Shown in pieces: positions 1-8,155 of a stretch of 64,000 nucleotides of DNA. Under the pieces are notes generated by a model. That model was not told where the DNA came from and ran no database searches. It saw only the letters and a list, made by a program, of their open reading frames with translations. Within the stretch, counting starts at the first letter, position 1. Each line of letters starts with the position of its first letter. Both the position numbers and the translations under genes were made by a program. The stretch is from Streptomyces sp. CB01201. GTDB lineage: Bacteria; Actinomycetota; Actinomycetes; Streptomycetales; Streptomycetaceae. Location of the stretch: the NCBI RefSeq assembly GCF_002803085.1, contig NZ_NNBJ01000012.1:62001-126000 (forward strand). Reading direction: 5' to 3'.

Positions 1-2
1 GC

Positions 3-1733
3 CGGCTAGCCGGACCGCTCACCGATCCGGGCCCCTCGCCCTACCGGGTGCAGTACCGGAGCCTCCTCTCCCAGGAGCCGCACCGCATACGCGCCATCCT
101 CCTGATGACCCTGGCGCCGATACTCACCGGCCTGCTGCTCGTCTATCTCGTCTGGCCCACCCACTGGGTCGAGCGCGAGGACGGCGAACGCTGGCTCGTG
201 GGCCTCGACATCGCGATGCTGGTCTCGATCGGGCTCATCGAGCTGTTCATGGTCGCCAACGTCGCCTCCGTCGCCCACGCCACGCTGGTCGCCCGCGACC
301 CCGTTCCGGTCACCCCCGAAGAGGGCACCCGGGTCGCCTTCCTCACCACGTACGTGCCGGGCAAGGAACCCATATCCATGGTGCGGAACACCCTGGAGGC
401 GGCCGTCCGGCTCACCCACCCCGGGAAGCTGGACATCTGGCTCCTGGACGAGGGCGACGACGAACAGGCCCGGGCGCTCTGCGCCGAGCTGGGCGTACGC
501 CACTTCACCCGCAAGGGCGTCCCCGAGTGGAACCGCAAGAAGGGCGTCCACAAGGCGCGCACCAAGCACGGCAACTACAACGCCTGGATCGCGATGCACG
601 GCGGCGGTTACGACTTCTTCGCCTCCGTCGACACCGACCACGCCCCGCTCCCCAACTTCCTTGAGCGGATGATGGGTTACTTCCGCGACCCGGACGTCGC
701 CTTCGTCGTCGGACCGCAGGTCTACGGCAACTACGACTCGCCCGTCACCAAGGCCGCCGAGTCCCAGCAGTTCCTCTTCCACGCGCTGATCCAGCGGGCC
801 GGCAACCGCTACCGGGCGCCCATGTTCGTCGGCACCAACAACGTCGTGCGGATCGCGGCGCTGCGGCAGATCGGCGGCCTGTACGACTCGATCACCGAGG
901 ACATGGCCACCGGCTTCGAACTGCACCGGCACAAGAACCCGAAGACCGGCCGCCACTGGCGCTCCGTGTACACCCCGGACGTGCTGGCCGTCGGCGAGGG
1001 CCCGGCCTCCTGGACCGACTTCTTCACCCAGCAGATGCGCTGGTCGCGCGGCACCTACGAGACGCTGTTCAAGCAGTACTGGAAGGCGCCGTTCACCATG
1101 CCCCCCGGCCGGCTGCTCTCGTACACCCTGATGCTCGTCTACTACCCCATGACGGCCGTCAACTGGCTTCTGGGCATTGTCAGTTGCGTACTGTTCCTGT
1201 GGTTCGGGGCCTCCGGTACCGAGGTCAGCGCGTCGGTCTGGCTGATGCTCTACAGCGACGCCGCCGCCCTCCAGATCGGGCTCTACCTCTGGAACCGGCG
1301 GCACAACGTCTCGCCGCACGAACCCGAGGGCTCGGGCGGGCTCGCCGGGATGGGCATGTCGGCCCTTTCGGCGCCCATCTACCTCAAGTCGCTCGGCTCG
1401 GCCGTGCTGCGCACCCGCGGCCGGTTCGTCGTCACCCCCAAGGGCGGCCAGACCAGCCCCGACCGGCTGTGGACCTTCCGGATCCACCTGTTCTGGGCAG
1501 CCGTGCTCACCAGCTCGCTGGTCGCCTCCGTGTACTACCGGCACACCCATGTCGCGATGCGCACCTGGGCCGTGCTCGCCCTGTGCATCGCGCTGGCCCC
1601 GGCCGCGATCTGGGCCTGGACCACGCTGCGCGAACGCGCCACGGCCCGCGGCGCGGCCAAGCCCGCCGACCACAAGCCCAAGACCACGGGCGAGGCGGAA
1701 CCCGCCATCGCCACGACGACAGGAGGGAACTGA
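3..1733 (+). CDS. cslA: Cellulose synthase-like glycosyltransferase CslA (5' end outside window)
   Basis: Membrane family 2 glycosyltransferase that makes the beta-glucan deposited at Streptomyces hyphal tips. Counting from a possible GTG at 48, two membrane segments lie near residues 15-36 and 53-78. A cytoplasmic GT2 domain follows with DTD at about 195-197, TED near 280 and QMRW near 330, and then several C-terminal membrane segments. The reading frame is open to the left edge without a stop, and family members have a longer N-terminus, so the true start is probably outside the window. The stop is followed 3 bases later by glxA, whose ribosome binding site lies in the end of this gene. That coupling is the known cslA-glxA arrangement. 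Function is inferred from motifs and neighbours. Confidence 0.93.
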   Translation, partial: RLAGPLTDPGPSPYRVQYRSLLSQEPHRIRAILLMTLAPILTGLLLVYLVWPTHWVEREDGERWLVGLDIAMLVSIGLIELFMVANVASVAHATLVARDPVPVTPEEGTRVAFLTTYVPGKEPISMVRNTLEAAVRLTHPGKLDIWLLDEGDDEQARALCAELGVRHFTRKGVPEWNRKKGVHKARTKHGNYNAWIAMHGGGYDFFASVDTDHAPLPNFLERMMGYFRDPDVAFVVGPQVYGNYDSPVTKAAESQQFLFHALIQRAGNRYRAPMFVGTNNVVRIAALRQIGGLYDSITEDMATGFELHRHKNPKTGRHWRSVYTPDVLAVGEGPASWTDFFTQQMRWSRGTYETLFKQYWKAPFTMPPGRLLSYTLMLVYYPMTAVNWLLGIVSCVLFLWFGASGTEVSASVWLMLYSDAAALQIGLYLWNRRHNVSPHEPEGSGGLAGMGMSALSAPIYLKSLGSAVLRTRGRFVVTPKGGQTSPDRLWTFRIHLFWAAVLTSSLVASVYYRHTHVAMRTWAVLALCIALAPAAIWAWTTLRERATARGAAKPADHKPKTTGEAEPAIATTTGGN

Positions 1734-1736
1734 GCC

Positions 1737-3692
1737 ATGGCCTACCGGCCCTCGAAACGGACGAAGAAGACCCTGTTCGGCGGCGGCGCCGTAGTGGTCC
1801 TCGCGGGACTCAACGCACCCGCCGCGGTCTCCTTCGCGACCGAGCAGTACCACGAGTACCAGATCGCACAGCCCGAGTACATGGCGAAGTTCGGCGCCTG
1901 GCAGGACGTCGACATCCCCAAGGAGTACCGCACCAACGCCATCCACACGGCCCTGCTGCACACCGGCAAGGTCCTGATCATCGCGGGTTCCGGCAACAAG
2001 CAGGACCACTTCGACGCGGGCACCTTCGACACCGTCCTGTGGAACCCGAAGGACAACACCTTCAAGAAGATCCCCACCCCCGAGGACTTCTTCTGCGGCG
2101 GCCACGCCCAACTCCCCGACGGCAACCTCCTGGTGGCCGGCGGCACGGCCCGCTACGAGGTCCTGGACGGCGAGGTGAAGCGGGCCGGCGGCGGCATGCG
2201 GGTCAAGAACGAGGACCCGAACAAGCCCGTCACCCTGAAGAAGGGCACCAAGTTCCGCTCCCCGTCGGGCGTGGAGTACGTCTCCAGGTTCGACGTCACG
2301 GTGCCGCGCGCCAAGCGCGAGTTCGAGATCTCGTACTACGCGACCGGTCAGATGAAGCCCTGGAAGACCAAGACCACCGCCGCCGAGGCGCGTGTCTTCG
2401 TCGAGGCCGTGGCGCCGGGCGCCCAGTCGGTCGCCACCGACCAGGCCCAGTACGAGGTCGAGGGCATGACCGGCAAGGACGCCGACAACGTGTACGGGCT
2501 CGCCGAGAAGATAACCATGGACAAGCAGGACTACCAGGGGATCAGGGCGGCGTACGAGTTCGACCCCAAGGCGGAGAAGTACGTCCCGGTGGCCCCCATG
2601 AAGGAGGCCCGCTGGTACCCGACGCTCACCACGCTCCAGGACGGCAAGGTGCTCGCCGTCTCCGGGCTCGACGACGTGGGCGCGATCATCCAGGGCGACA
2701 ACGAGATCTACGACCCGAAGACCAAGAAGTGGTCCAAGGGCCCGACCCGCTACTTCCCGACCTACCCCTCCCTGTTCCTGACCAAGGGCGGCAAGCTCTT
2801 CTACTCCGGTGCCAACTCCGGTTACGGACCCGCCAACAAGGGCCGCGAGCCGGGCGTGTGGGACGTCGAGAAGAACACCTTCACCAAGATCGACGGCCTG
2901 AAGGCCACCGACCAGCTGGAGACGGCCAGTTCACTCCTGCTGCCGCCCGCCCAGGACCAGCGCTTCATGCTGCTCGGCGGCGGCGGGGTCGGCGAGTCCG
3001 AGAAGGCCACCCCGCGCACCGCCGTGGTGGACCTGAAGCAGAACAGCCCGGTCTTCCAGTCCGGACCCGAACTCCCGCAGGGCACGCGGTACTTGAACAG
3101 CGTGCTGATGCCGGACGACTCCGTCTTCACCAGCGGCGGCTCGTCCGACTACCGGGGCCGGGGCGGCTCCAACATCCTCAAGGCCCAGTTCTACGACCCC
3201 AAGACCAACGCCTTCCGCGAGGCGGCCGACCCCACGATCGGGCGCAACTACCACTCCGAGGCGCTGCTGCTGCCCGACGGCCGGGTCGCCACCTTCGGCT
3301 CCGACTCGCTGTTCGGCGACAAGAACAACACCAAGCTCGGCAAGTTCGAGCAGCGCATGGAGGTCTACACCCCGCCCTACCTCTACCGCGACAAGGACAA
3401 GCGTCCCGCACTCGGCGACGGCCCCGAGGCCGCGGCCGCCGACGGGAAGGCGACCTTCAGGACGGACCACCCCGAGCGCGTCGTCAAGGCCCGGCTGATG
3501 CGGCCGAGCGCGGTCACCCACACCACGGACGTGGAGCAGCGCTCGATCGATCTGGGGCTGACCAAGGACAAGAACTCGGTCACGATCACCGTCCCGAAGG
3601 ACCACGCGCTCGTCCCGCCCGGCTGGTACATGGTCTTCGTGAGCGACCAGGAGGGCACCCCGTCCGAGGCGAAGTGGCTCCGGGTGGACTGA
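1737..3692 (+). CDS. glxA: GlxA galactose oxidase-like copper-radical oxidase
   Basis: Extracytoplasmic mononuclear copper-radical oxidase that works with CslA in tip glycan deposition and morphogenesis. The N-terminus is basic with one hydrophobic segment (about residues 15-34), consistent with an anchor or signal sequence. Kelch-like propeller repeats follow. The conserved FCGGH places the expected cross-linking cysteine at residue 120, and NYHSEALLLPDG near 504-515 carries the Tyr-His ligand pair. A C-terminal immunoglobulin-like domain contains PPGWYMVFV. The start is fixed by AGGAGGGAAC 8 bases upstream, overlapping the cslA stop. Length (651 residues) fits the family. The role comes from published work on the S. 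lividans homologue; the copper site here is inferred from motifs. Confidence 0.95.
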   Translation: MAYRPSKRTKKTLFGGGAVVVLAGLNAPAAVSFATEQYHEYQIAQPEYMAKFGAWQDVDIPKEYRTNAIHTALLHTGKVLIIAGSGNKQDHFDAGTFDTVLWNPKDNTFKKIPTPEDFFCGGHAQLPDGNLLVAGGTARYEVLDGEVKRAGGGMRVKNEDPNKPVTLKKGTKFRSPSGVEYVSRFDVTVPRAKREFEISYYATGQMKPWKTKTTAAEARVFVEAVAPGAQSVATDQAQYEVEGMTGKDADNVYGLAEKITMDKQDYQGIRAAYEFDPKAEKYVPVAPMKEARWYPTLTTLQDGKVLAVSGLDDVGAIIQGDNEIYDPKTKKWSKGPTRYFPTYPSLFLTKGGKLFYSGANSGYGPANKGREPGVWDVEKNTFTKIDGLKATDQLETASSLLLPPAQDQRFMLLGGGGVGESEKATPRTAVVDLKQNSPVFQSGPELPQGTRYLNSVLMPDDSVFTSGGSSDYRGRGGSNILKAQFYDPKTNAFREAADPTIGRNYHSEALLLPDGRVATFGSDSLFGDKNNTKLGKFEQRMEVYTPPYLYRDKDKRPALGDGPEAAAADGKATFRTDHPERVVKARLMRPSAVTHTTDVEQRSIDLGLTKDKNSVTITVPKDHALVPPGWYMVFVSDQEGTPSEAKWLRVD

Positions 3693-3741
3693 TCCGGGTC
3701 GTCCGGTCCGGGGCGACCGGTTCCGGGCGGTCCGAGAGACC

Positions 3742-4755
3742 TCAGTACCGTGCGCGCTTGGCCAGCCCCAGCGCGTACTCCGGCCACCAGGTGCCGGCGG
3801 ACGGGCCCCCGCGGCAGGGCCCGTCCGAGTACCCGGGCCGCTTGATCCACAAGAGTGCGTCGACGAGCGGATCCCCCGTGCTGACCGAGGGCGGCGCCCC
3901 GAGGGAGCGGCCCGGGGGATTGCACCAGGCCTGGTCGCGGTCGTCGCGCAGCGGGCCGTCGCCGTTGCGGCTGGTGTCCATCACGAAGTGCTTGCCGCCC
4001 AGGCCCTGGGACACCTTCGCCCCGTACGCCCGGACCGCGTCGTCGGTCTGGAAGTTGGACACGTTCAGGGCGAACCCGTCCGCCCGGTCCACCCCGGCCC
4101 GCCGCAGCGGCTCGACGAGACTGCCGGGGTCGGGAATCCACGACGGGTTCCCCGCATCCAGATACACCTTGGTGCGGGGCAGCGTCTTGAGGTGCTCGAC
4201 CGCCTCGTTCAGCAGCTGGTAGCGCTCGGCATGGTGGTCGGGCGTCGTGCACCCGTCGACCATGTGGGCGACCGCGTCGGGTTCGAGGACCACGACCGCC
4301 GGGGCGTCCCCGATCGCGTCCGCGAACCGGCCGTACCAGTCGCGGTAGCCGTCGACGCCGTTCGCGCCGCCCGCCGAGTACTTGCCGCAGTCGCGGTGGG
4401 GGATGTTGTACGCCACGAACAGCGCGGTCCGGTGCTCCTTGGCCGCGCCCTCGACGGCCTTGCGGATGCGGGGCCGCGGGTTGTCCCCGGACGGCCACAC
4501 CGCCACCGGCCGATCGGCGATCCGCCGCAGCACCTGGGCGTCGGCGGTACGCCCCTGCCCCTGCCAGAGCCTGATCTGCCGGGCGGCGTCGCTCTCCGGG
4601 TCGACCCAGAAGGGGGAGCCGGACGCGGGAGCGGGGGCGGCCTCGGCCCGGGCCCGGCCCTGGGTCGCGGAGGCCTCGCCGGGGCCGGAACCGGAGGAGC
4701 AGCCGGTGGTGGCGGCGAGCAGCACGGCGGCGAGGACGATGCGGTACCGGGACAT
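3742..4755 (-). CDS. cslZ: GH6 endoglucanase lipoprotein (CslZ-like)
   Basis: Glycoside hydrolase family 6 cellulase-like protein of 337 residues. A short basic N-terminus and hydrophobic stretch end in a lipobox (TTGC), so it is probably a lipoprotein on the outer face of the membrane. Family features include the acidic motif LEPDAVAHM, YLDAGNPSW and FALNVSNFQ. The ATG at 4755 is preferred over one 27 bases upstream because AGGGGG sits just ahead of it. It faces the cslA-glxA pair tail to tail, 49 bp away. In Streptomyces this trio acts on the same apical glucan, so trimming of the nascent glucan is the inferred role. Confidence 0.88.
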   Translation of the reverse strand: MSRYRIVLAAVLLAATTGCSSGSGPGEASATQGRARAEAAPAPASGSPFWVDPESDAARQIRLWQGQGRTADAQVLRRIADRPVAVWPSGDNPRPRIRKAVEGAAKEHRTALFVAYNIPHRDCGKYSAGGANGVDGYRDWYGRFADAIGDAPAVVVLEPDAVAHMVDGCTTPDHHAERYQLLNEAVEHLKTLPRTKVYLDAGNPSWIPDPGSLVEPLRRAGVDRADGFALNVSNFQTDDAVRAYGAKVSQGLGGKHFVMDTSRNGDGPLRDDRDQAWCNPPGRSLGAPPSVSTGDPLVDALLWIKRPGYSDGPCRGGPSAGTWWPEYALGLAKRARY

Positions 4756-4979
4756 CCGGCCCCCTGGGGGTCGAGAGGGCATGCACGGGACCGGGCAATC
4801 GTGACATGACGGTCACTCTGTGTGGGGGAGCGCCATGCCGGACGGCACGGCCGCGGGCGCCGGCGAGGCGGTGCGGGCCGGGAGGGACACCGGCGGCCAT
4901 GCCGGGCGGGACTCCTGGTGGGGATATCGAACTCCGAGACAGGGCTGACCGGCATGTGACCAGTGGGTAAGGTCAACGG

Positions 4980-5486
4980 GTGCCCAAGCCGCTCAGCCTT
5001 CCCTTCGATCCCATCGCCCGAGCCGACGAACTCTGGCAGCAGCGCTGGGGCCCCGTGCCCGCGATGGGGGCGATCACCTCGATCATGCGGGCGCACCAGA
5101 TCCTGCTGGCGGAGGTCGACGCGGTGGTCAAGCCGTACGGCCTGACGTTCGCGCGGTACGAGGCGCTGGTGCTGCTCACCTTCTCCAAGGCGGGTGAGCT
5201 GCCGATGTCCAAGATCGGCGAACGCCTGATGGTCCACCCGACGTCGGTCACCAACACGGTGGACCGCCTCGTGAAGTCGGGCCTCGTGGACAAGCGCCCC
5301 AACCCGAACGACGGCCGCGGCACGCTGGCGTCCATCACGGACAAGGGCCGCGAGGTGGTGGAGCAGGCCACGCGCGACCTGATGGCGATGGAGTTCGGTC
5401 TCGGTGCGTACGACGCGGAGGAGTGCGGGGAGATCTTCGCGATCCTCCGCCCGTTGCGGGTCGCGGCCGAGGACTTCGAGGAGTAA
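4980..5486 (+). CDS. MarR family transcriptional regulator
   Basis: A 168-residue MarR-type winged-helix regulator. The DNA-binding core lies at about residues 50-125, with LPMSKIGERLMVHPTSVTN as the recognition helix region and the wing in RPNPNDGRGTLASITDKG. Helical dimerisation segments flank it. It starts with GTG. It is the first of three co-directional genes (this, a DUF3817 protein and the isobutyryl-CoA mutase large subunit). Because a large palindrome lies directly before the mutase gene, this regulator is a plausible controller of branched acyl-CoA metabolism, but nothing in the sequence proves that. Confidence 0.9.
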   Translation: MPKPLSLPFDPIARADELWQQRWGPVPAMGAITSIMRAHQILLAEVDAVVKPYGLTFARYEALVLLTFSKAGELPMSKIGERLMVHPTSVTNTVDRLVKSGLVDKRPNPNDGRGTLASITDKGREVVEQATRDLMAMEFGLGAYDAEECGEIFAILRPLRVAAEDFEE

Positions 5487-5562
5487 CCCCGCAGGGCGCC
5501 ACGGCCCGGCCCACGGCCGGACTCCCCACCGAGCACGTTCCCGCCTGCGAGCCGGGGCGGCC

Positions 5563-5702
5563 GTTCGCGCAGTTCCCCGCGCCCCTTGAAACCCGCTTTC
5601 ACCTGCGGGCCGTGCGTGGCCGTTCGCGCAGTTCCCCGCGCCCCCAACCCCCTCTCGTCCGTCCACCGTGCGTGGCTGGTCGCGCAGTTCCTCGCGCCCC
5701 TG
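5563..5702. repeat. Three copies of an intergenic repeat (CGCGCAGTTCCCCGCGCCCC type)
   Basis: Three near-identical copies centred on CGCGCAGTTCCYCGCGCCCC lie at 5563-5587, 5612-5646 and 5668-5702, the last two preceded by GTGCGTGGC. The same core recurs at 50.4-50.7 kb. It lies in the 372-bp gap after the MarR gene, which otherwise shows no gene. Confidence 0.85.
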
Positions 5703-5734
5703 AAGGTCTCGGTGCTGGCCCGGTTCGGGCATTT

Positions 5735-5800
5735 CAGCCCGTCCGGCGATTGAGGACGAGCGCCGTTCAGGCGCGAAGGGGGTCTGGGGCGCAGCCCCAG
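5735..5800. repeat. Dispersed intergenic repeat with stem-loop potential
   Basis: This 66-bp block begins CAGCCCGTCCGGCG and ends CTGGGGCGCAGCCCCAG. It is almost identical to 50885-50950. Its end can fold as a hairpin (CTGGGGC/GCCCCAG). In both places it follows the CGCGCAGTTCC-type copies in the same order. Confidence 0.9.
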
Positions 5801-5858
5801 GGGCCGGGCGGGGTACCCGGGGGAAGATCGCCCCGCATGTCCCGTTACGCTCGACCGC

Positions 5859-6197
5859 ATGAAAAAGAGCGTACTGACCCGCTACCGGGTAATGGCGTAC
5901 GTCACCGGCGTACTGCTGGTCCTGCTGACCCTGGGCGTGATCGCCAAGTACATCCTGGACATGAACGGCGCCGCGGACTTCACGAAGATCGTCGGCATCG
6001 CCCACGGCTGGCTGTACGTGATCTACCTCGTCTTCGCCTTCGACCTGGGCTCGAAGGCGAAGTGGCCGGTCGGCAAGCAGCTGTGGGTGCTGATCGCCGG
6101 CACGATCCCCACCGCCGCCTTCTTCGTCGAGCGCAAGGTCTCCAAGGAGCTGGAGTCCAAGGTCGCCGCCGGCGTCCCCGCACCCGCCCGCGCCTGA
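5859..6197 (+). CDS. DUF3817 integral membrane protein
   Basis: A 112-residue membrane protein with three hydrophobic segments, at about residues 11-30, 42-62 and 72-92. The conserved pattern (HGWLYVIYLVFAFDL, then KWP and TIPTAAFFVERK) matches the DUF3817 family. There is no known function. No clear Shine-Dalgarno is seen before the ATG. It sits between the MarR regulator and icmA on the same strand. The C-terminal tail is basic and presumably cytoplasmic. Confidence 0.88.
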   Translation: MKKSVLTRYRVMAYVTGVLLVLLTLGVIAKYILDMNGAADFTKIVGIAHGWLYVIYLVFAFDLGSKAKWPVGKQLWVLIAGTIPTAAFFVERKVSKELESKVAAGVPAPARA

Positions 6198-6210
6198 CCA
6201 GCCCGGCGGC

Positions 6211-6261
6211 CCCCGGGCAAGCCCCGCCCCGGGCAAGCCCCGCCCCGGGCAGGCCCAAACG
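6211..6261. repeat. 17-bp tandem repeat between DUF3817 gene and icmA
   Basis: Two exact copies of a 17-bp unit (CCCCGGGCAAGCCCCGC) at 6211-6227 and 6228-6244, plus a degenerate third copy, occupy the 164-bp gap before icmA. Confidence 0.85.
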
Positions 6262-6330
6262 CCCACCCGGGCAAGCCCGAGCCGCACCCCCCACCGCCGC
6301 GCGAGCAATCCGCGGCGGTCCCCCATCGAC

Positions 6331-6354
6331 ATTTACTAGGACGTCCAAGTAAAT
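6331..6354. promoter_or_regulatory. 24-bp palindromic operator before icmA
   Basis: The arms ATTTACTAGGAC and GTCCAAGTAAAT form a palindrome with one mismatched pair, ending 7 bases before the icmA ATG. No convincing Shine-Dalgarno lies between it and the ATG. It is probably an operator for a dimeric regulator, and the nearby MarR protein is one candidate. Confidence 0.75.
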
Positions 6355-6361
6355 TTGTGCC

Positions 6362-8062
6362 ATGGACGCTGACGCGATCGAAGAGGGCCGCCGCCGCTGG
6401 CAGGCCCGTTACGACAAGGCCCGCAAGCGCGACGCGGACTTCACCACGCTCTCCGGAGATCCCGTCGACCCGGCGTACGGGCCCCGGCCCGGCGACACCT
6501 ACGACGGCTTCGAGCGCATCGGCTGGCCCGGCGAGTACCCCTTCACGCGCGGCCTGTACCCGACCGGCTACCGCGGCCGCACCTGGACGATCCGGCAGTT
6601 CGCCGGGTTCGGGAACGCCGAGCAGACCAACGAGCGGTACAAGATGATCCTGGCCGCCGGCGGCGGCGGCCTGAGCGTCGCCTTCGACATGCCGACGCTC
6701 ATGGGCCGCGACTCCGACGATCCCCGCTCCCTCGGCGAGGTCGGCCACTGCGGAGTCGCCATCGACTCGGCCGCCGACATGGAGGTCCTGTTCCAGGACA
6801 TCCCGCTCGGTGACGTCACCACGTCCATGACCATCAGCGGGCCGGCCGTGCCGGTGTTCTGCATGTACCTCGTCGCCGCGGAGCGCCAGGGCGTCGACCC
6901 GGGCGTGCTCAACGGCACGCTCCAGACCGACATCTTCAAGGAGTACATCGCGCAGAAGGAGTGGCTCTTCCAGCCCGAGCCCCATCTGCGTCTCATCGGC
7001 GACCTGATGGAGCACTGCGCGCAGGGCATCCCCGCGTACAAGCCGCTCTCCGTCTCCGGCTACCACATCCGCGAGGCCGGGGCGACGGCCGCGCAGGAGC
7101 TGGCGTACACCCTCGCCGACGGATTCGGCTATGTGGAGCTGGGCCTCAGCCGGGGCCTGGACGTGGACGTCTTCGCGCCCGGCCTGTCCTTCTTCTTCGA
7201 CGCACACGTCGACTTCTTCGAGGAGATCGCCAAGTTCCGTGCCGCGCGCCGGATCTGGGCCCGCTGGATGAAGGAGGAGTACGGGGCGCGGTCGGACAAG
7301 GCGCAGTGGCTGCGCTTCCACACCCAGACCGCCGGGGTGTCGCTGACCGCGCAGCAGCCGTACAACAACGTCGTGCGCACCGCGGTCGAGGCGCTCGCCG
7401 CCGTCCTCGGCGGCACCAACTCGCTGCACACCAACGCGCTGGACGAGACCCTCGCGCTGCCGAGCGAGCAGGCGGCGGAGATCGCGCTGCGCACCCAGCA
7501 GGTGCTGATGGAGGAGACCGGCGTCGCCAACGTCGCCGACCCGCTCGGCGGTTCCTGGTACATCGAGCAGCTCACCGACCGCATCGAGGCGGACGCGGAG
7601 AAGATCTTCGACCAGATCCGGGAGCGCGGCACCCGGGCCCACCCCGACGGGCAGCACCCGATCGGCCCGATCACCTCGGGCATCCTGCGCGGCATCGAGG
7701 ACGGCTGGTTCACCGGGGAGATCGCCGAGTCGGCGTTCCGCTACCAGCAGTCCCTGGAGAAGGGCGACAAGCGGGTGGTGGGCGTCAACTGCCACCACGG
7801 CTCGGTGACGGGCGACCTGGAGATCCTGCGGGTCAGCCACGAAGTGGAGCGGGAGCAGGTGCGCGCCCTGGCCGACCGCAAGTCCCACCGCGACGACGCG
7901 GCGGTCGAAGCCGCGCTGGACGCGATGCTGGCCGCGGCGCGGGACGGCTCGAACATGATCTCACCCATGCTGGACGCGGTGCGGGCGGAGGCGACGCTGG
8001 GCGAGATCTGCGGGGTGCTCCGCGAGGAGTGGGGCACCTACACGGAGCCGCCCGGCTTCTGA
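6362..8062 (+). CDS. icmA: Isobutyryl-CoA mutase large subunit
   Basis: Coenzyme B12-dependent carbon-skeleton mutase subunit interconverting isobutyryl-CoA and n-butyryl-CoA, linking valine and butyrate metabolism to polyketide precursors. It is 566 residues long, the usual IcmA length, and consists of the substrate-binding TIM barrel without the C-terminal cobalamin-binding domain. It therefore needs a separate small subunit (IcmB), which is not in this window. Residues 80 (Phe, in RQFAGFGNAEQTN) and 198 (Gln, in KEYIAQKEW) are the pair that distinguishes isobutyryl-CoA from methylmalonyl-CoA mutases, which have Tyr and Arg there. The ATG lies 7 bases after a large palindrome and lacks a normal ribosome binding site. 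Confidence 0.93.
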   Translation: MDADAIEEGRRRWQARYDKARKRDADFTTLSGDPVDPAYGPRPGDTYDGFERIGWPGEYPFTRGLYPTGYRGRTWTIRQFAGFGNAEQTNERYKMILAAGGGGLSVAFDMPTLMGRDSDDPRSLGEVGHCGVAIDSAADMEVLFQDIPLGDVTTSMTISGPAVPVFCMYLVAAERQGVDPGVLNGTLQTDIFKEYIAQKEWLFQPEPHLRLIGDLMEHCAQGIPAYKPLSVSGYHIREAGATAAQELAYTLADGFGYVELGLSRGLDVDVFAPGLSFFFDAHVDFFEEIAKFRAARRIWARWMKEEYGARSDKAQWLRFHTQTAGVSLTAQQPYNNVVRTAVEALAAVLGGTNSLHTNALDETLALPSEQAAEIALRTQQVLMEETGVANVADPLGGSWYIEQLTDRIEADAEKIFDQIRERGTRAHPDGQHPIGPITSGILRGIEDGWFTGEIAESAFRYQQSLEKGDKRVVGVNCHHGSVTGDLEILRVSHEVEREQVRALADRKSHRDDAAVEAALDAMLAAARDGSNMISPMLDAVRAEATLGEICGVLREEWGTYTEPPGF

Positions 8063-8071
8063 CCGACTGCT

Positions 8072-8114
8072 CCCTCTGCCCCTCCGGCGTCTCCGACGCC
8101 GCAGGGGCAGAGGG
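8072..8114. terminator. Bidirectional terminator after icmA
   Basis: Perfect 12-bp arms CCCTCTGCCCCT and AGGGGCAGAGGG enclose a second small stem (GGCGTC/GACGCC). It lies between the convergent icmA and serine hydrolase genes. Confidence 0.8.
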
Positions 8115-8155
8115 GTGCGGCGATCGCGCGCACGGCCCGGGCACGCCCTGCGCCC

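Noticed and set aside
6..2111. Long minus-strand frame opposite cslA and glxA
   Set aside because: It spans two recognised genes and their junction, and the translation lacks any domain.
6211..6261. Possible CRISPR-like array
   Set aside because: Only 2.5 contiguous 17-bp units without spacers.
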